Shown here piece after piece: positions 50,160-58,599 of a stretch of DNA of 64,000 nt. A program made the position numbers and the translations under genes. Source of the stretch: Amycolatopsis dendrobii (GTDB taxonomy: Bacteria; Actinomycetota; Actinomycetes; Mycobacteriales; Pseudonocardiaceae); contig NZ_JACGZW010000001.1 in NCBI RefSeq assembly GCF_014145675.1, positions 496,001 through 560,000 of the forward strand, in the 5' to 3' direction. The notes below the pieces were generated by a model. It was given only the letters and a program-made list of their open reading frames with translations. It did not search any database and had not been told where the DNA came from. Each line of letters opens with the position of its first letter. The first letter of the stretch is position 1.

Positions 50160-51896
50160 ATGCGACGAAGAAGTCACTTGTCACGATTGTCCGCCGTCCT
50201 GGCCGCCGCGGCGGCTCCGCTCGGCGTGCTGGTCGCCACCGCGGCGCCCGCGCACGCCGCGACGCCGCTGCCGAACCACGTGTTCGCGCCCTACTTCGAA
50301 TCCTGGAACGGCCAGAGCCCGGCCGCGATGGCCCAGGAAGCGGGCGTGAAGCACCTGACCATGGCGTTCCTGCAGACCGCCTCCTCGGGTTCGTGCACCG
50401 TCCTCTGGAACGGCGACGCCAGCATGCCGGTGTCGGATTCGACGTTCGGTGCGGACTTCCGCACGATCCGCTCGCGCGGCGGGGACGTGATCCCGTCGTT
50501 CGGCGGCTACACCGCCGACCACAACGCCACCGAGATCGCCGACAGCTGCACGAACGTCGACCAGATCGCGGCCGCGTACGAATCGCTGATCACCACCTAC
50601 GACGTGCCGCGCCTGGACATGGACATCGAGGACAACTCGCTGACCAACTCCGCGGGCATCGACCGCCGCAACAAGGCGATCAAGAAGGTCCAGGACTGGG
50701 CCGCGGCCAACGGGCGCCAGCTGCAGATCTCCTACACGCTGCCGACCACCACGAGCGGTCTCGCCAGCGCGCTGGACGTGCTGCGGAACGCGGTTTCCAA
50801 CGGGGCCAAGGTCGATGTGGTCAACCTGATGACCTTCGACTACTACGACAACGCCACGCACAACATGGCCCAGGACACCCAGACCGCGGCGGCCGGGCTG
50901 GTGTCGCAGCTGGCGTCGCTGTATCCGGACAAGACGCAGGAACAGCTGTGGGGCATGGTCGGCGTCACCGAGATGCCGGGCATCGACGACTTCGGCGCGG
51001 CTGAAACGTTCACCACCGCCGACGCGGTCACCGTCTACAACTGGGCCGTGTCCAAGGGCATCAACATGCTGTCGTTCTGGGCGCTCCAGCGCGACAACGG
51101 CAGCTGCCCCGGCACCGGCGCACAGGACACCTGCTCCGGCATTCCGCAGGACAAGTGGTACTTCAGCCACACGTTCGCCCCGTTCACCGGCGGAACCCCG
51201 GTGCCCGGCAACGACTTCTCGGTGACGGCGAGCCCCGCCTCGGCTTCGGTCGACCCGGGCGGTTCGGCGACCGGCAAGGTGGCCACCGCGGTGACTTCCG
51301 GTACTGCGCAACAGGTTTCGCTTTCGGTGAGCGGCGCGCCCGGCGGCGTGACCGCGACGGTCAGCCCGGCCGCGGTGAAGGCGGGGGAGAGCGCGAACCT
51401 GTCGATCACCACGACCGCGGCGACCCAGCCGGGCGTCTACCCGCTGACGATCACCGGCTCGGTCGCGGGCGGCGGCAGCCACACCGCGACGTACACGTTG
51501 ACGGTCAACGGAACCAGCCCGACCGGCAGCGTCGTCAACGGCAACTTCGAAACCGGTGCGCTCAGCCCGTGGACCGGCGGGACGATCGTGTCCTCGCCGG
51601 TGCACTCCGGCAGCCACGCACTCCAGGTGTCGCCGACGGCGTCGACCACCGGGGAAGCGACGCAGAACCTGACGCTCGCGCCGAACCACGCGTACACGCT
51701 GACCGCGTGGGTCCAAGGCGGATACGCCTACGCGGGCGTCCGCGGGGGAGCGACGGCCAGCTCGTGGACCGCGAACTCCAGCTGGACCAAGCTGACCGTC
51801 CCGTTCACGACCGGCGCGTCCGGCGCGGTGACGGTGTACGTCCACGGCTGGTACGGCCAGAGCCCGATCTACGCGGACGACATCGCTGTCGGCTGA
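50160..51896 (+). CDS. Secreted GH18 chitinase with C-terminal beta-sandwich modules
   Basis: The 578-residue exported enzyme has a signal peptide of about 33 residues ending AHA. The GH18 barrel (residues 36-345) contains the catalytic DxDxE signature as Asp153-Met-Asp155-Ile-Glu157 in RLDMDIEDN; Glu157 is the acid. An Ig-like/NPCBM-like linker (residues 350-450, Ser/Thr/Gly-rich) and a CBM4/9-like domain (NGNFETGALSPW to the end) follow. It hydrolyses chitin outside the cell. The two DasR-like sites upstream place it in the chitin/GlcNAc regulon. The motif GTATAACGnnnTATACG and a terminator follow its stop. Confidence 0.92.
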   Translation: MRRRSHLSRLSAVLAAAAAPLGVLVATAAPAHAATPLPNHVFAPYFESWNGQSPAAMAQEAGVKHLTMAFLQTASSGSCTVLWNGDASMPVSDSTFGADFRTIRSRGGDVIPSFGGYTADHNATEIADSCTNVDQIAAAYESLITTYDVPRLDMDIEDNSLTNSAGIDRRNKAIKKVQDWAAANGRQLQISYTLPTTTSGLASALDVLRNAVSNGAKVDVVNLMTFDYYDNATHNMAQDTQTAAAGLVSQLASLYPDKTQEQLWGMVGVTEMPGIDDFGAAETFTTADAVTVYNWAVSKGINMLSFWALQRDNGSCPGTGAQDTCSGIPQDKWYFSHTFAPFTGGTPVPGNDFSVTASPASASVDPGGSATGKVATAVTSGTAQQVSLSVSGAPGGVTATVSPAAVKAGESANLSITTTAATQPGVYPLTITGSVAGGGSHTATYTLTVNGTSPTGSVVNGNFETGALSPWTGGTIVSSPVHSGSHALQVSPTASTTGEATQNLTLAPNHAYTLTAWVQGGYAYAGVRGGATASSWTANSSWTKLTVPFTTGASGAVTVYVHGWYGQSPIYADDIAVG

Positions 51897-51901
51897 TTGG
51901 T

Positions 51902-51955
51902 GTATAACGATCTATACGACCGGGCGCTGAGCGAGAAAATTCGCCCAGCGCCCGG
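51902..51955 (+). terminator. Chitinase terminator preceded by the GTATAACGnnnTATACG motif
   Basis: The motif is at 51902-51918, five bases after the TGA. The hairpin CCGGGCGCTG (51920-51929) with CAGCGCCCGG (51946-51955) follows; after one A-C mismatch, four further base pairs (GCGA/TCGC) extend the stem inward. Confidence 0.8.
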
Positions 51956-51976
51956 CTCCGTTTCAGGCAAAAACGC

Positions 51977-52975
51977 TCAGGAGCGGGAGAGGCCGGAGAT
52001 CAAGCCCTGGTACAGCCAATACATGGGCTTCGGGGTGTAGTCGTCGGTCATGATGCCGAAGTTGTCGAATGAGCTGGGGGAGCCGGTGACGTCGTCGCGC
52101 AGGGCGAACAGCTCGTAGCTGGCCACGTTGTCCGCGGCACGATCCTGGTTCACCGCCAGGATTTCCGTCGTCAGCGCGCGGGCCTGGTCGGCCGGCGTGC
52201 GCTGGGCGGTGTGGGTCGCCCAGCCGTTCTCCGACACGCGGATCGGCACGTCGCGGCCGAGGCCCGCGATCGGCATCTCCTGGGTGCGGACGGTGTGCAG
52301 GGTCTGGCGGACGAACCCGGCCAGGTCGGGTACCGGCGGGACGCCGGGCAGTCCGGAATCCGGGTAGAGGTCGACGCCGACGAAGCCGACCGAGCGGCTG
52401 AACTCCGCTCCGCCGAGCTGGGCGAGGTGCTGCCAGAACTGGGTGAACGGCCGGGCGTAGGCGACCTCGTCGAAGCCGATCTGCAACCGGTCGAATCCGT
52501 CCCGGCCGGCTGCCTTCTTGCCGGCGATGACGCCTTGGACGAGCGCGGTGTCGCCGTTCGGCTGGGGCACCGCGTTCTGTTCCAGGGTGACCGAGATCGT
52601 GTCGGCGATCGGGCCGTAGCGCTGCACGGTCCGTTCCACGCAGGTCTGCCATTCCGGCATGCTCTGGCCGGAGTAGCCGAGCACGACGTCGAGACGGCGT
52701 CCCGGCGCGAGGTACTGCATTTCGTCGTCGGGGAAGGCGCTGTCGCAGCCGAGGTAGTCGCGGAGCAGAAACGGTGTGTGCCCGGATTGCAGCTGGGCCA
52801 GCGCTTTCCGTATCTCGGCCGGATTGTCTGGTTTGCCGGTGGTCGAGCCTCCGCCCGCGTACCCGCCCGGGTAGATGCCGAAGGTCAGCGGCATCGGCGT
52901 GGCGTCGGCGACGGCCGGGGCGAGCATGGTGAGTCCGACGGCGAGGGCGGCGGCTGCGAGCCGGATTTTCTTCAT
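51977..52975 (-). CDS. Secreted TIM-barrel-like protein, putative glycoside hydrolase
   Basis: The 332-residue protein has a Sec signal (KKIRLAAAALAVGLTMLAPA, cleavage after ADA near residue 26). The mature protein has barrel-like strand/helix alternation. PIRVSENGWATHT near residue 258 resembles the nucleophile strand (ENG) of clan-A glycosidases, and SVTLEQNAV near residue 135 could supply the acid/base. The family is not recognised, so enzyme status is inferred. ATG at 52975. It is convergent with the chitinase, which may hint at a polysaccharide locus. Confidence 0.72.
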   Translation of the reverse strand: MKKIRLAAAALAVGLTMLAPAVADATPMPLTFGIYPGGYAGGGSTTGKPDNPAEIRKALAQLQSGHTPFLLRDYLGCDSAFPDDEMQYLAPGRRLDVVLGYSGQSMPEWQTCVERTVQRYGPIADTISVTLEQNAVPQPNGDTALVQGVIAGKKAAGRDGFDRLQIGFDEVAYARPFTQFWQHLAQLGGAEFSRSVGFVGVDLYPDSGLPGVPPVPDLAGFVRQTLHTVRTQEMPIAGLGRDVPIRVSENGWATHTAQRTPADQARALTTEILAVNQDRAADNVASYELFALRDDVTGSPSSFDNFGIMTDDYTPKPMYWLYQGLISGLSRS

Positions 52976-53021
52976 GGCACTGAGTATTGGAGCTCGCCGC
53001 GGGCCGGACCGATGACGGATG

Positions 53022-54650
53022 TCATCTTCCGGCCGGGACACTCGTCAGCAATGCGGGCACGATTTCCCGGGGCAGCCGAGTCTGTTCGACGGGTGACTCC
53101 CCGGGGCCGAACACGACCGGTTCCTCGCTGCCGAGGGCGGCGTCGAAAACAGCCGGATCCCATCGGCCCCACGCGATCGACACCGCCGGCAGCCCGTGCG
53201 CGCGCCGGCGGGTCGCGAGGGCGTCGAGGAAACGGTTGGCGGCGGAGTAGTTCTCTCCGGCTTCTCCGAACGTTCCGGCAAGGGACGAGAAGAGGACGAA
53301 CGCGGACAGCGGCAGGTGCTCGGTCGCTTGGTGGAGGACCCAGGCCGAGTCGGTTTTGGCGCGCAGGACCGGGTCGGGGCATTCGGGGGTTCGCCCCGCT
53401 GCGAAGGGTTCGTCGAAGACCGCGGCGCAGTGGATGACGGCGGTCAGCGGCGGAGTGCAGGACGCGATGAGGCTTTCGACCTGGCCCGGGTCGGCGGCGT
53501 CGATGGCGGCGACGCGGACGTCCGCGTCGAGATCGGTCGGGAGGCGTTCGGCGGCGGGGCCGCTGCGGCTCGCCAGCACGAGGTGGCGGACACCGTGCTC
53601 GGCGACGAGATGTGCGGCCAGCAGGCTGCCGATTCGGCCGGTGCCGCCGGTGACGAGGACAGTGCCGGACGGATCGATCGGGCGGGTGGGGGAGTCGGCG
53701 GCGGGCGCGACCCGGAAGGCGTGCGGGACGCCGTCGCGGATCGCGAGCCGGGGTTCGGTGCTGCCGCCGACGAGGTCGAGGAGTTCGGCGGCGGGGGTGG
53801 GCCGGTCGAGGTCGACGACGGTGGTCTTGGCGGCCGCCGCGTTGAGCAGGCCCCAGACGGCGGCGCTCGCGAGATCGGGGTCGGGTCCGGTGGCGTTGGT
53901 CGTGACGACGAGCCGGTCCTCGCGATGGCGCAGAGTCTCCAGGGCGTGGGAGCGGATGTCGGCGCCGGGTGGAATTTCAAGGAGTTCCGCTTGGCCGGAC
54001 CGCGGTGGGACGGGGACCCAGCGCGTGCGGTAGAGCAGGGTTTCGGCGGGCAGGTCGACCCGCTGGGCTCCGCTTCCGGCGAAGACCTCGTTCCAGGCGA
54101 CCGGGATGCCCGCGGTGTGCAGCCGGGCGAGTTCGGCCAGCAGGTCCCGGACGGAAGGCGGGGTGAGGTCGAGGACGAGGCTGGTGTCGTCCCAGGGGCG
54201 TCTGGTCACGCGGGCGACGGCTTCCGGGCGGAGGCCCCAGGATTCCAGCAGACAGCACAGTGCGGCTTGGAAGGCGAAGAGCCAATCGTGATAATCGCCC
54301 AACATCGTGTCGAAGGTGTCGGAGAAGAGCGGAAACCGTTGCGAGAACTCGGTTTCTCGGCCGGGAGCGAGTTTGCTGCCGCGGGAGGCGAAGGTCAGCC
54401 GCGGACGTGCCGGCACGGGCTGGCCGGGCTTCTCGCCGCTCGCGACCGCTTCAAGGGCGGTCCGGTCGCCGGCCGGGACCAGGACGCGGAGCGCGCTCGG
54501 GGTCCTGGTCGCGAGGGAGTAGGCGAGGTCGAGGTCGGACGCCGTGCTGTCGAGGAGGCCCGCGGCGAGGGCGCGCAGGGCGACGCCGTCGCGCGCGCTG
54601 AGCAGCCAGGGCGGCGTGGGGAAATCCGTGCGGGCAACGGGTTCGGGCAT
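53022..54650 (-). CDS. Orphan PKS-derived ketoreductase with degenerate acyltransferase region
   Basis: The 542-residue protein is a cut-down modular polyketide synthase. Residues 1-45 resemble a KS-AT linker (PWLLSARDGVALRALAAGLL). Residues 65-180 are remnants of an AT: FAFQAALCCLLESWGLRPEAV is kept, but the following GHSxG catalytic segment is missing, and LLAELARLHTAGIPVAWNEV jumps to the AT C-terminal end. A structural and a catalytic KR half follow (TVLVTGGTGRIGSLLAAHL; SSLAGTFGEAGENYSAANRFL with Ser, Tyr and Asn; VSIAWGRWD). There is no KS, ACP or TE. The LDD motif of B-type KRs is absent. It probably acts as a free-standing NADPH reductase. Confidence 0.85.
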   Translation of the reverse strand: MPEPVARTDFPTPPWLLSARDGVALRALAAGLLDSTASDLDLAYSLATRTPSALRVLVPAGDRTALEAVASGEKPGQPVPARPRLTFASRGSKLAPGRETEFSQRFPLFSDTFDTMLGDYHDWLFAFQAALCCLLESWGLRPEAVARVTRRPWDDTSLVLDLTPPSVRDLLAELARLHTAGIPVAWNEVFAGSGAQRVDLPAETLLYRTRWVPVPPRSGQAELLEIPPGADIRSHALETLRHREDRLVVTTNATGPDPDLASAAVWGLLNAAAAKTTVVDLDRPTPAAELLDLVGGSTEPRLAIRDGVPHAFRVAPAADSPTRPIDPSGTVLVTGGTGRIGSLLAAHLVAEHGVRHLVLASRSGPAAERLPTDLDADVRVAAIDAADPGQVESLIASCTPPLTAVIHCAAVFDEPFAAGRTPECPDPVLRAKTDSAWVLHQATEHLPLSAFVLFSSLAGTFGEAGENYSAANRFLDALATRRRAHGLPAVSIAWGRWDPAVFDAALGSEEPVVFGPGESPVEQTRLPREIVPALLTSVPAGR

Positions 54651-54854
54651 GGGGAGCCTCTTCCGGGAGGACCTGCGCGGGTCGGGGAATGCCGTCGACC
54701 GGCCGGGACTCGCAGCGGAAACCGGGCCGGTGAAGGGTGTTTGCTGCGTTCCAGGCTGCCGTTGGTCGTCGAGAATCAGGAATGCGCCGGAATCAGCCGC
54801 AATTTCCGCGGCAGCTGTGCGCGCGGCGACACCGGATCCGGTTCGCGCGGGGCT

Positions 54855-54888
54855 CGCGGTCCGCCCGGAAAACGGCGGCCGGACCGCG
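54855..54888. terminator. Possible hairpin between kinase and PKS-derived genes
   Basis: CGCGGTCCG (54855-54863) and CGGACCGCG (54880-54888) form a 9-bp stem with a 16-base loop, in the 277-bp gap between two minus-strand genes. It would end the MBL-kinase transcript. Nothing else stands out in this gap except the promoter region of the PKS-derived gene. Confidence 0.5.
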
Positions 54889-54927
54889 TCGGCTCTGTGT
54901 CCTGGCACTCCTCGACATATACCGCGC

Positions 54928-55527
54928 TCAGTCCGGGCTGGGCGGCAGGTTTCCCCTTTGGTCCCCGTTCCGTGCACGCGGTGCCTCCGCCGCTGCTCGG
55001 CGGGCAACGATTTCCGCGACCTTCGCACACGTTTCGTCCGGGTCGAGGTGCTCGGTGTCCAGCACTGTGCACTGTGGACGGAGCGGAAGGTACTCCGCGA
55101 CGTGGTCGTGGATCCGGTCGAGCACGACCGGGCCGCCCAATGCGGCCATCGCGTCGGTCGCCGCGTGGTCGCCTCGGGCGGCGAACCGGGCCTTCGCCTG
55201 CGGCCGGGGTGCGGCGAGCATGATCTCGACGTACTCGCCGCCGGCCGCGCGGGCGGCCTCCTCGAACCGTTCCGCCTGCTCGGCGCGAGCCACCAGTTGC
55301 GGCATGACGACGTCGTACCCGGCCCGCAGATGGGTTTCCGCCATGGCGAGCGCGAGCCGCCGCGCGGCGGGCAGCGTGTCCCAGAACGCGGTCCGCCAGC
55401 CGCCGATCATCGTGACCACCTGATCGGCGTCGAGAGCGAGCACTCCCGGGTGCAGGTCGGCGTAGCGGCGCGCGACGGTGGATTTCCCGATGCCGGACGG
55501 GCCGTTGAGGTGGATCAGCCGGGCCAT
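54928..55527 (-). CDS. P-loop kinase-like ATPase
   Basis: The 199-residue protein has Walker A GPSGIGKST at residues 9-17 and a small-molecule-kinase pattern (LDADQVVTMIGGW; a lid region with DRIHDHVAEYLPL). It resembles chloramphenicol-phosphotransferase-like or shikimate-kinase-like AAA_33 proteins. The phosphate acceptor is unknown. Its ATG abuts the stop of the MBL gene, so the two are one operon. Confidence 0.83.
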   Translation of the reverse strand: MARLIHLNGPSGIGKSTVARRYADLHPGVLALDADQVVTMIGGWRTAFWDTLPAARRLALAMAETHLRAGYDVVMPQLVARAEQAERFEEAARAAGGEYVEIMLAAPRPQAKARFAARGDHAATDAMAALGGPVVLDRIHDHVAEYLPLRPQCTVLDTEHLDPDETCAKVAEIVARRAAAEAPRARNGDQRGNLPPSPD

Positions 55528-56346
55528 TCACCCGACGATAGCGGTCCAGCGGCCGTCGCGGACGTGCCCGAAAAGGACGTCGGCGAAGTGATTCCCGTAG
55601 CCGATCGTGCCGGGTTCGGCCAGTTCGGCGACGAGCTTCCGGCGGTGGCTGGCGGCTTCGACCGGATCGTGGTCGTACACGCAGGACCAGTCCGGGTTCT
55701 CGATCTGGATCGGGGAATGGACGGCGTCGCCGAACGCGATCAGCCGGTGCTCGCCGGCGCTGATGACGTACTCCGCGTGTCCCGGCGTGTGCCCGGCGGC
55801 GAAGCGCGCCTGGACTCCGGGAAACACCTCCTGTCCGTCCTCGACGGTGCGCACTCGCGGCGCCAGCGCGTCTGTCTCGATGGAGGGCTCACGCCGCGCC
55901 CATTCCGGTCCCGCGACCAGATACTCGGCCTGAGGGAATGCTTGGTGCGCAGCCCAGCCGATGTGGTCGGAGTGCAAGTGCGTGAACGCCACTGCCTCGA
56001 TGTATTCCGGCCGGTGCCCCAGCGCGGCGAGGTTGTCGAGCAGCGCGCCGCCGTACAGCACGCCGTTCGGCGCTCCCGGTTCAGCGGGCACCGTCTGCGG
56101 CCCGAACCCGGCGTCGATCAGCAGCGCCCGCCCGTCGCGTTCCACGAGGAGGCCTCCGATGCTCGCGACGAGATACCCGTCGTCGTCCAGGTACTCCGGA
56201 TGCGCGGCCCAGGTCCCGGCAGTGCTGCCGGGCAGCCACAGCCGCGGATTCCCTTGCACCGCCCCGTCCGGCACATAGGACACCTTCGTCTCGCCCAGGC
56301 GGACGGTCTGGATTCGCGCGGGCCGGCGCAGTCGGTCGTCGAGCAC
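55528..56346 (-). CDS. Metallo-beta-lactamase-fold hydrolase
   Basis: The 272-residue MBL-fold enzyme has the metal-binding THLHSDHIG around residues 122-130, the next His in GHTPGHAEYV and Asp in AFGDAVHSP, then a C-terminal His (GYGNHFADV). It is of the lactonase/AttM-like or N-acyl hydrolase type rather than a true beta-lactamase, with no signal peptide. It is divergent from a MarR gene, with palindromic operators between them, so probably derepressed by a small molecule it degrades (inference). Confidence 0.88.
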   Translation of the reverse strand: MLDDRLRRPARIQTVRLGETKVSYVPDGAVQGNPRLWLPGSTAGTWAAHPEYLDDDGYLVASIGGLLVERDGRALLIDAGFGPQTVPAEPGAPNGVLYGGALLDNLAALGHRPEYIEAVAFTHLHSDHIGWAAHQAFPQAEYLVAGPEWARREPSIETDALAPRVRTVEDGQEVFPGVQARFAAGHTPGHAEYVISAGEHRLIAFGDAVHSPIQIENPDWSCVYDHDPVEAASHRRKLVAELAEPGTIGYGNHFADVLFGHVRDGRWTAIVG

Positions 56347-56385
56347 GGCTTCGTTCCCTTCCCTCGGTCTTCCCCGACCATAAGC

Positions 56386-56426
56386 ATCAAGCTAGAAACA
56401 TTCAAGCTATAAATATTATGACTTGA
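56386..56426. promoter_or_regulatory. MarR operator between the MBL hydrolase and MarR genes
   Basis: TCAAG-N2-ATAA (56402-56412) and TTAT-N2-CTTGA (56416-56426) form a perfect interrupted palindrome of 25 bp. A further half site, ATCAAGCTAGAAA, is at 56386-56398. The region is strongly AT-rich against its surroundings and contains the promoters of both divergent genes. Confidence 0.75.
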
Positions 56427-56447
56427 TGGAGTTGCTAGGATGGGCTC

Positions 56448-56882
56448 ATGACGGAACCTCGGGCGATCGCCGAACGGGAGCTGTGCGGTCTGGTGAACGG
56501 GCTGGCGCAGCAGATCGCCGATCACGTCCGCGAGCGCGCGGTCGCTCTGGGGCTGACCGCCGCGCAGGCGACCGCGCTGCGGGAGCTGACCGGTCCGATG
56601 ACGATGCGCGAGCTGGCCGAGCGGATGAGCTGCGAGCCCTCGAACGCGACGTTCGTCGTCGACAAGCTGGAAAAGCAGGGGCTGATCGAGCGGCGCGCGC
56701 ATCCGACCGACCGGCGCGCCCGGCATCTGCTGCTCACCGAGGACGGCACGGCACTGCGCGAGCGGCTGCTCGACCTGCTGACCCGGGATTCGCCGCTGGC
56801 CGGGCTCACTCCGAAGGAGCAGCGGGTGCTGCAGGGCCTGCTGGAGCGGGCGATCGTGCCGGGCGCAGGCCGTCGAGGATGA
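56448..56882 (+). CDS. MarR-family regulator
   Basis: The 144-residue winged-helix dimeric regulator has the recognition region MTMRELAERMSCEPSNATFV and wing LIERRAHPTDRRARHLLLTEDG, as expected of MarR. It is divergent from the MBL-fold hydrolase with a 25-bp palindrome between them, so it should repress itself and the MBL-kinase operon. Its last 77 bp overlap the opposing TetR gene. Confidence 0.9.
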   Translation: MTEPRAIAERELCGLVNGLAQQIADHVRERAVALGLTAAQATALRELTGPMTMRELAERMSCEPSNATFVVDKLEKQGLIERRAHPTDRRARHLLLTEDGTALRERLLDLLTRDSPLAGLTPKEQRVLQGLLERAIVPGAGRRG

Positions 56883-57444
56883 TCCGGAGATTCCGCCGCC
56901 ACTGGTCCTCGCCCGGGGCGAGGCCGATCGTGTGGTCCGGCGGGATCGCGGTGGCGAGCGCGAACGGGACGTCCCGCCAGTCGAGGTCCGTGCGGAGCGT
57001 CCCGGCCTTCTGCGCTCGCTGGACCAGCTGACGCATCGCCCGCCGCAGCCGGGTGATGCGCGGCTCCAGGTCGACTCGTTCGCCGCGGCCGGACAGCGCG
57101 TCGTGCAGTCCGCAGCTGGACGCGCGCAGCTGCGCGTAGGTCTCGGCGAATTCGGCGAATCCCTGCCATGGGTCGGGGGAGTCGAGCGCGTGCGCGGCGC
57201 GGTCGGTCATCTCGTCGATGGTGTCGGTGAGGATCGCGGCGAGGAGTGCGTCCAGCGACGGCACCCGGCGGTACAGCGTGCCGAGGCCGACGCCCGCGCG
57301 CTGCGCGATGTCGCGGGTCGTGACCGCGAGGCCCAGTTCGTCGAGCGCTTCGCGGGTCGCCGCGACCAGGCGTTCGACGTTGCGCTGCGCGTCGGCCCGC
57401 GGCCGGCCTTGGGCGAGCAGCGCTGCGACGGCGGAGTCCGGCAT
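56806..57444 (-). CDS. TetR-family regulator
   Basis: The 212-residue protein has the TetR HTH at about residues 20-65 (RLVAATREALDELGLAVTTR, DIAQRAGVGLGTLYRRV) and a normal ligand domain to about residue 190. The last 20 residues are Ala/Pro-rich and come from reading into the antisense of the MarR gene, so the stop seems displaced. It is divergent from the Gfo/Idh oxidoreductase and probably represses it through the large inverted repeat at 57461-57521. Confidence 0.9.
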   Translation of the reverse strand: MPDSAVAALLAQGRPRADAQRNVERLVAATREALDELGLAVTTRDIAQRAGVGLGTLYRRVPSLDALLAAILTDTIDEMTDRAAHALDSPDPWQGFAEFAETYAQLRASSCGLHDALSGRGERVDLEPRITRLRRAMRQLVQRAQKAGTLRTDLDWRDVPFALATAIPPDHTIGLAPGEDQWRRNLRIILDGLRPARSPAPAGPAAPAAPSE

Positions 57445-57460
57445 TCCCGCAGTCTAAACC

Positions 57461-57521
57461 AAGCGGGTCACAGTGTTCCGCTTCTGCTACCTTGGAATAA
57501 CCGGAACATCGTGACCCGCTT
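57461..57521. promoter_or_regulatory. Inverted pair of 20-bp TetR operators
   Basis: A 20-bp element beginning AAGCGGGTCAC (57461-57480) recurs inverted at 57502-57521 with 18 of 20 matches. The left copy extends into a perfect AAGCGG-N11-CCGCTT dyad (57461-57483). The pair brackets the presumed promoter of the Gfo/Idh gene and lies 17 bp from the TetR start. Confidence 0.78.
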
Positions 57522-57537
57522 AGTGGAGGCAGGGGCA

Positions 57538-58599
57538 TTGACCAAGCCGATCGGCGTCGGAATCGTCGGCGCGAACCCGGATCGGGGCTGGGCCGCACGG
57601 GCGCACATTCCCGCCATAGCCGCGTCGCCCGACTTCTCGCTCGCCGCCGTCGCGACCACGCGTGCCAGCAGCGCGGAAGAGGCGCGCGCCCGATTCGGGG
57701 CGCAGCATGCGTTTACCGACGCCCGAGATCTCGCCGAGCACCCCGACGTCGATCTGGTTGTCGTGACGGTGAAGGTGCCCGCGCACGTCGAGCTGGTGAC
57801 GGTGGCGCTGGAGGCGGGCAAGCACGTCTACTGCGAGTGGCCGCTGGCGACGACCGCGGCGGAGGCCGCAGCGCTGGCTGTGGCGGGGGAGCGGGCCGGG
57901 GTGCACACGGCCGTGGGGTTGCAGGCGCGGTTCTCGCCGACCGTCCGCCAGGCCCAGGCAATGCTCGCCGAGATCGGCGCGGTGCAGTCCGCGACCGTCT
58001 ACAGCGCGCGCGGCAAGGGAAACGCTCGTGACGTCCCCGGCTGGACGGCCTACACCTACGACCGTCGTTCCGGAGCTGGGCTGGTCGAAGTCCTCGGCGG
58101 GCACGCGCTCGATCTGGTGCAGTACCTGCTCGGACCGATCCGCGAGCTGACCGCGCGGACCGCGATCCGGAACGGTTCGCATCACGTCGCCGAGACGGGG
58201 GAGCCGATCGACGTCACGGCGCCGGATCACTTCCTCGCGCACGCCGAAGTCGACGGTGGAGCAGTGGTGTCCGTCCATCTGCACGACGGGGAAGCGGCGA
58301 TGCCCCGCACGCGCATCGAGATCGCGGGCACTGAAGGAAATCTCGCGCTGACTTCCGCACCGGAGGCCGATCCGTGGGCCGCGCAACCGCAGATCGGCAC
58401 GTTCGAGCTTCGGACGTCCCGCCCCGGCAGTCCGGAGTGGACGGTGATCCCGGTGAGCGACCCCAGCGCATTGCCCATCCAGGCGGCGAATGTGGGCCGG
58501 GTCTACGCCCAGCTGGCGGCGGACCTCCGCGACGGGACGCACATGGTGCCGGACTTCGCCACCGCCCGACGACTGCACGAACTACTTTCAACTGTATAA
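57538..58599 (+). CDS. Gfo/Idh/MocA-family oxidoreductase
   Basis: The 353-residue NAD(P)-dependent sugar-type dehydrogenase has the Rossmann start IGVGIVGANPDRGWAARAHI, then VDLVVVTVKVPAHVELV and the catalytic-type CEWPLATT (EKP replaced by EWP, as in the Gal80-like group) and DVPGWTAYTYDRRSGAG. The unusual TTG start is chosen because GGAGG lies about 9 bp upstream and the protein family begins at this point; two in-frame GTGs (57511, 57523) are upstream alternatives. TetR-controlled. The stop codon lies within the motif GTATAACGnnnTATACG. Substrate unknown. Confidence 0.87.
   Translation: MTKPIGVGIVGANPDRGWAARAHIPAIAASPDFSLAAVATTRASSAEEARARFGAQHAFTDARDLAEHPDVDLVVVTVKVPAHVELVTVALEAGKHVYCEWPLATTAAEAAALAVAGERAGVHTAVGLQARFSPTVRQAQAMLAEIGAVQSATVYSARGKGNARDVPGWTAYTYDRRSGAGLVEVLGGHALDLVQYLLGPIRELTARTAIRNGSHHVAETGEPIDVTAPDHFLAHAEVDGGAVVSVHLHDGEAAMPRTRIEIAGTEGNLALTSAPEADPWAAQPQIGTFELRTSRPGSPEWTVIPVSDPSALPIQAANVGRVYAQLAADLRDGTHMVPDFATARRLHELLSTV

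Noticed and set aside
53022..54650. Part of a biosynthetic polyketide cluster
   Set aside because: No KS, ACP, thioesterase or tailoring genes are nearby. The protein stands alone beside a kinase and a secreted protein.
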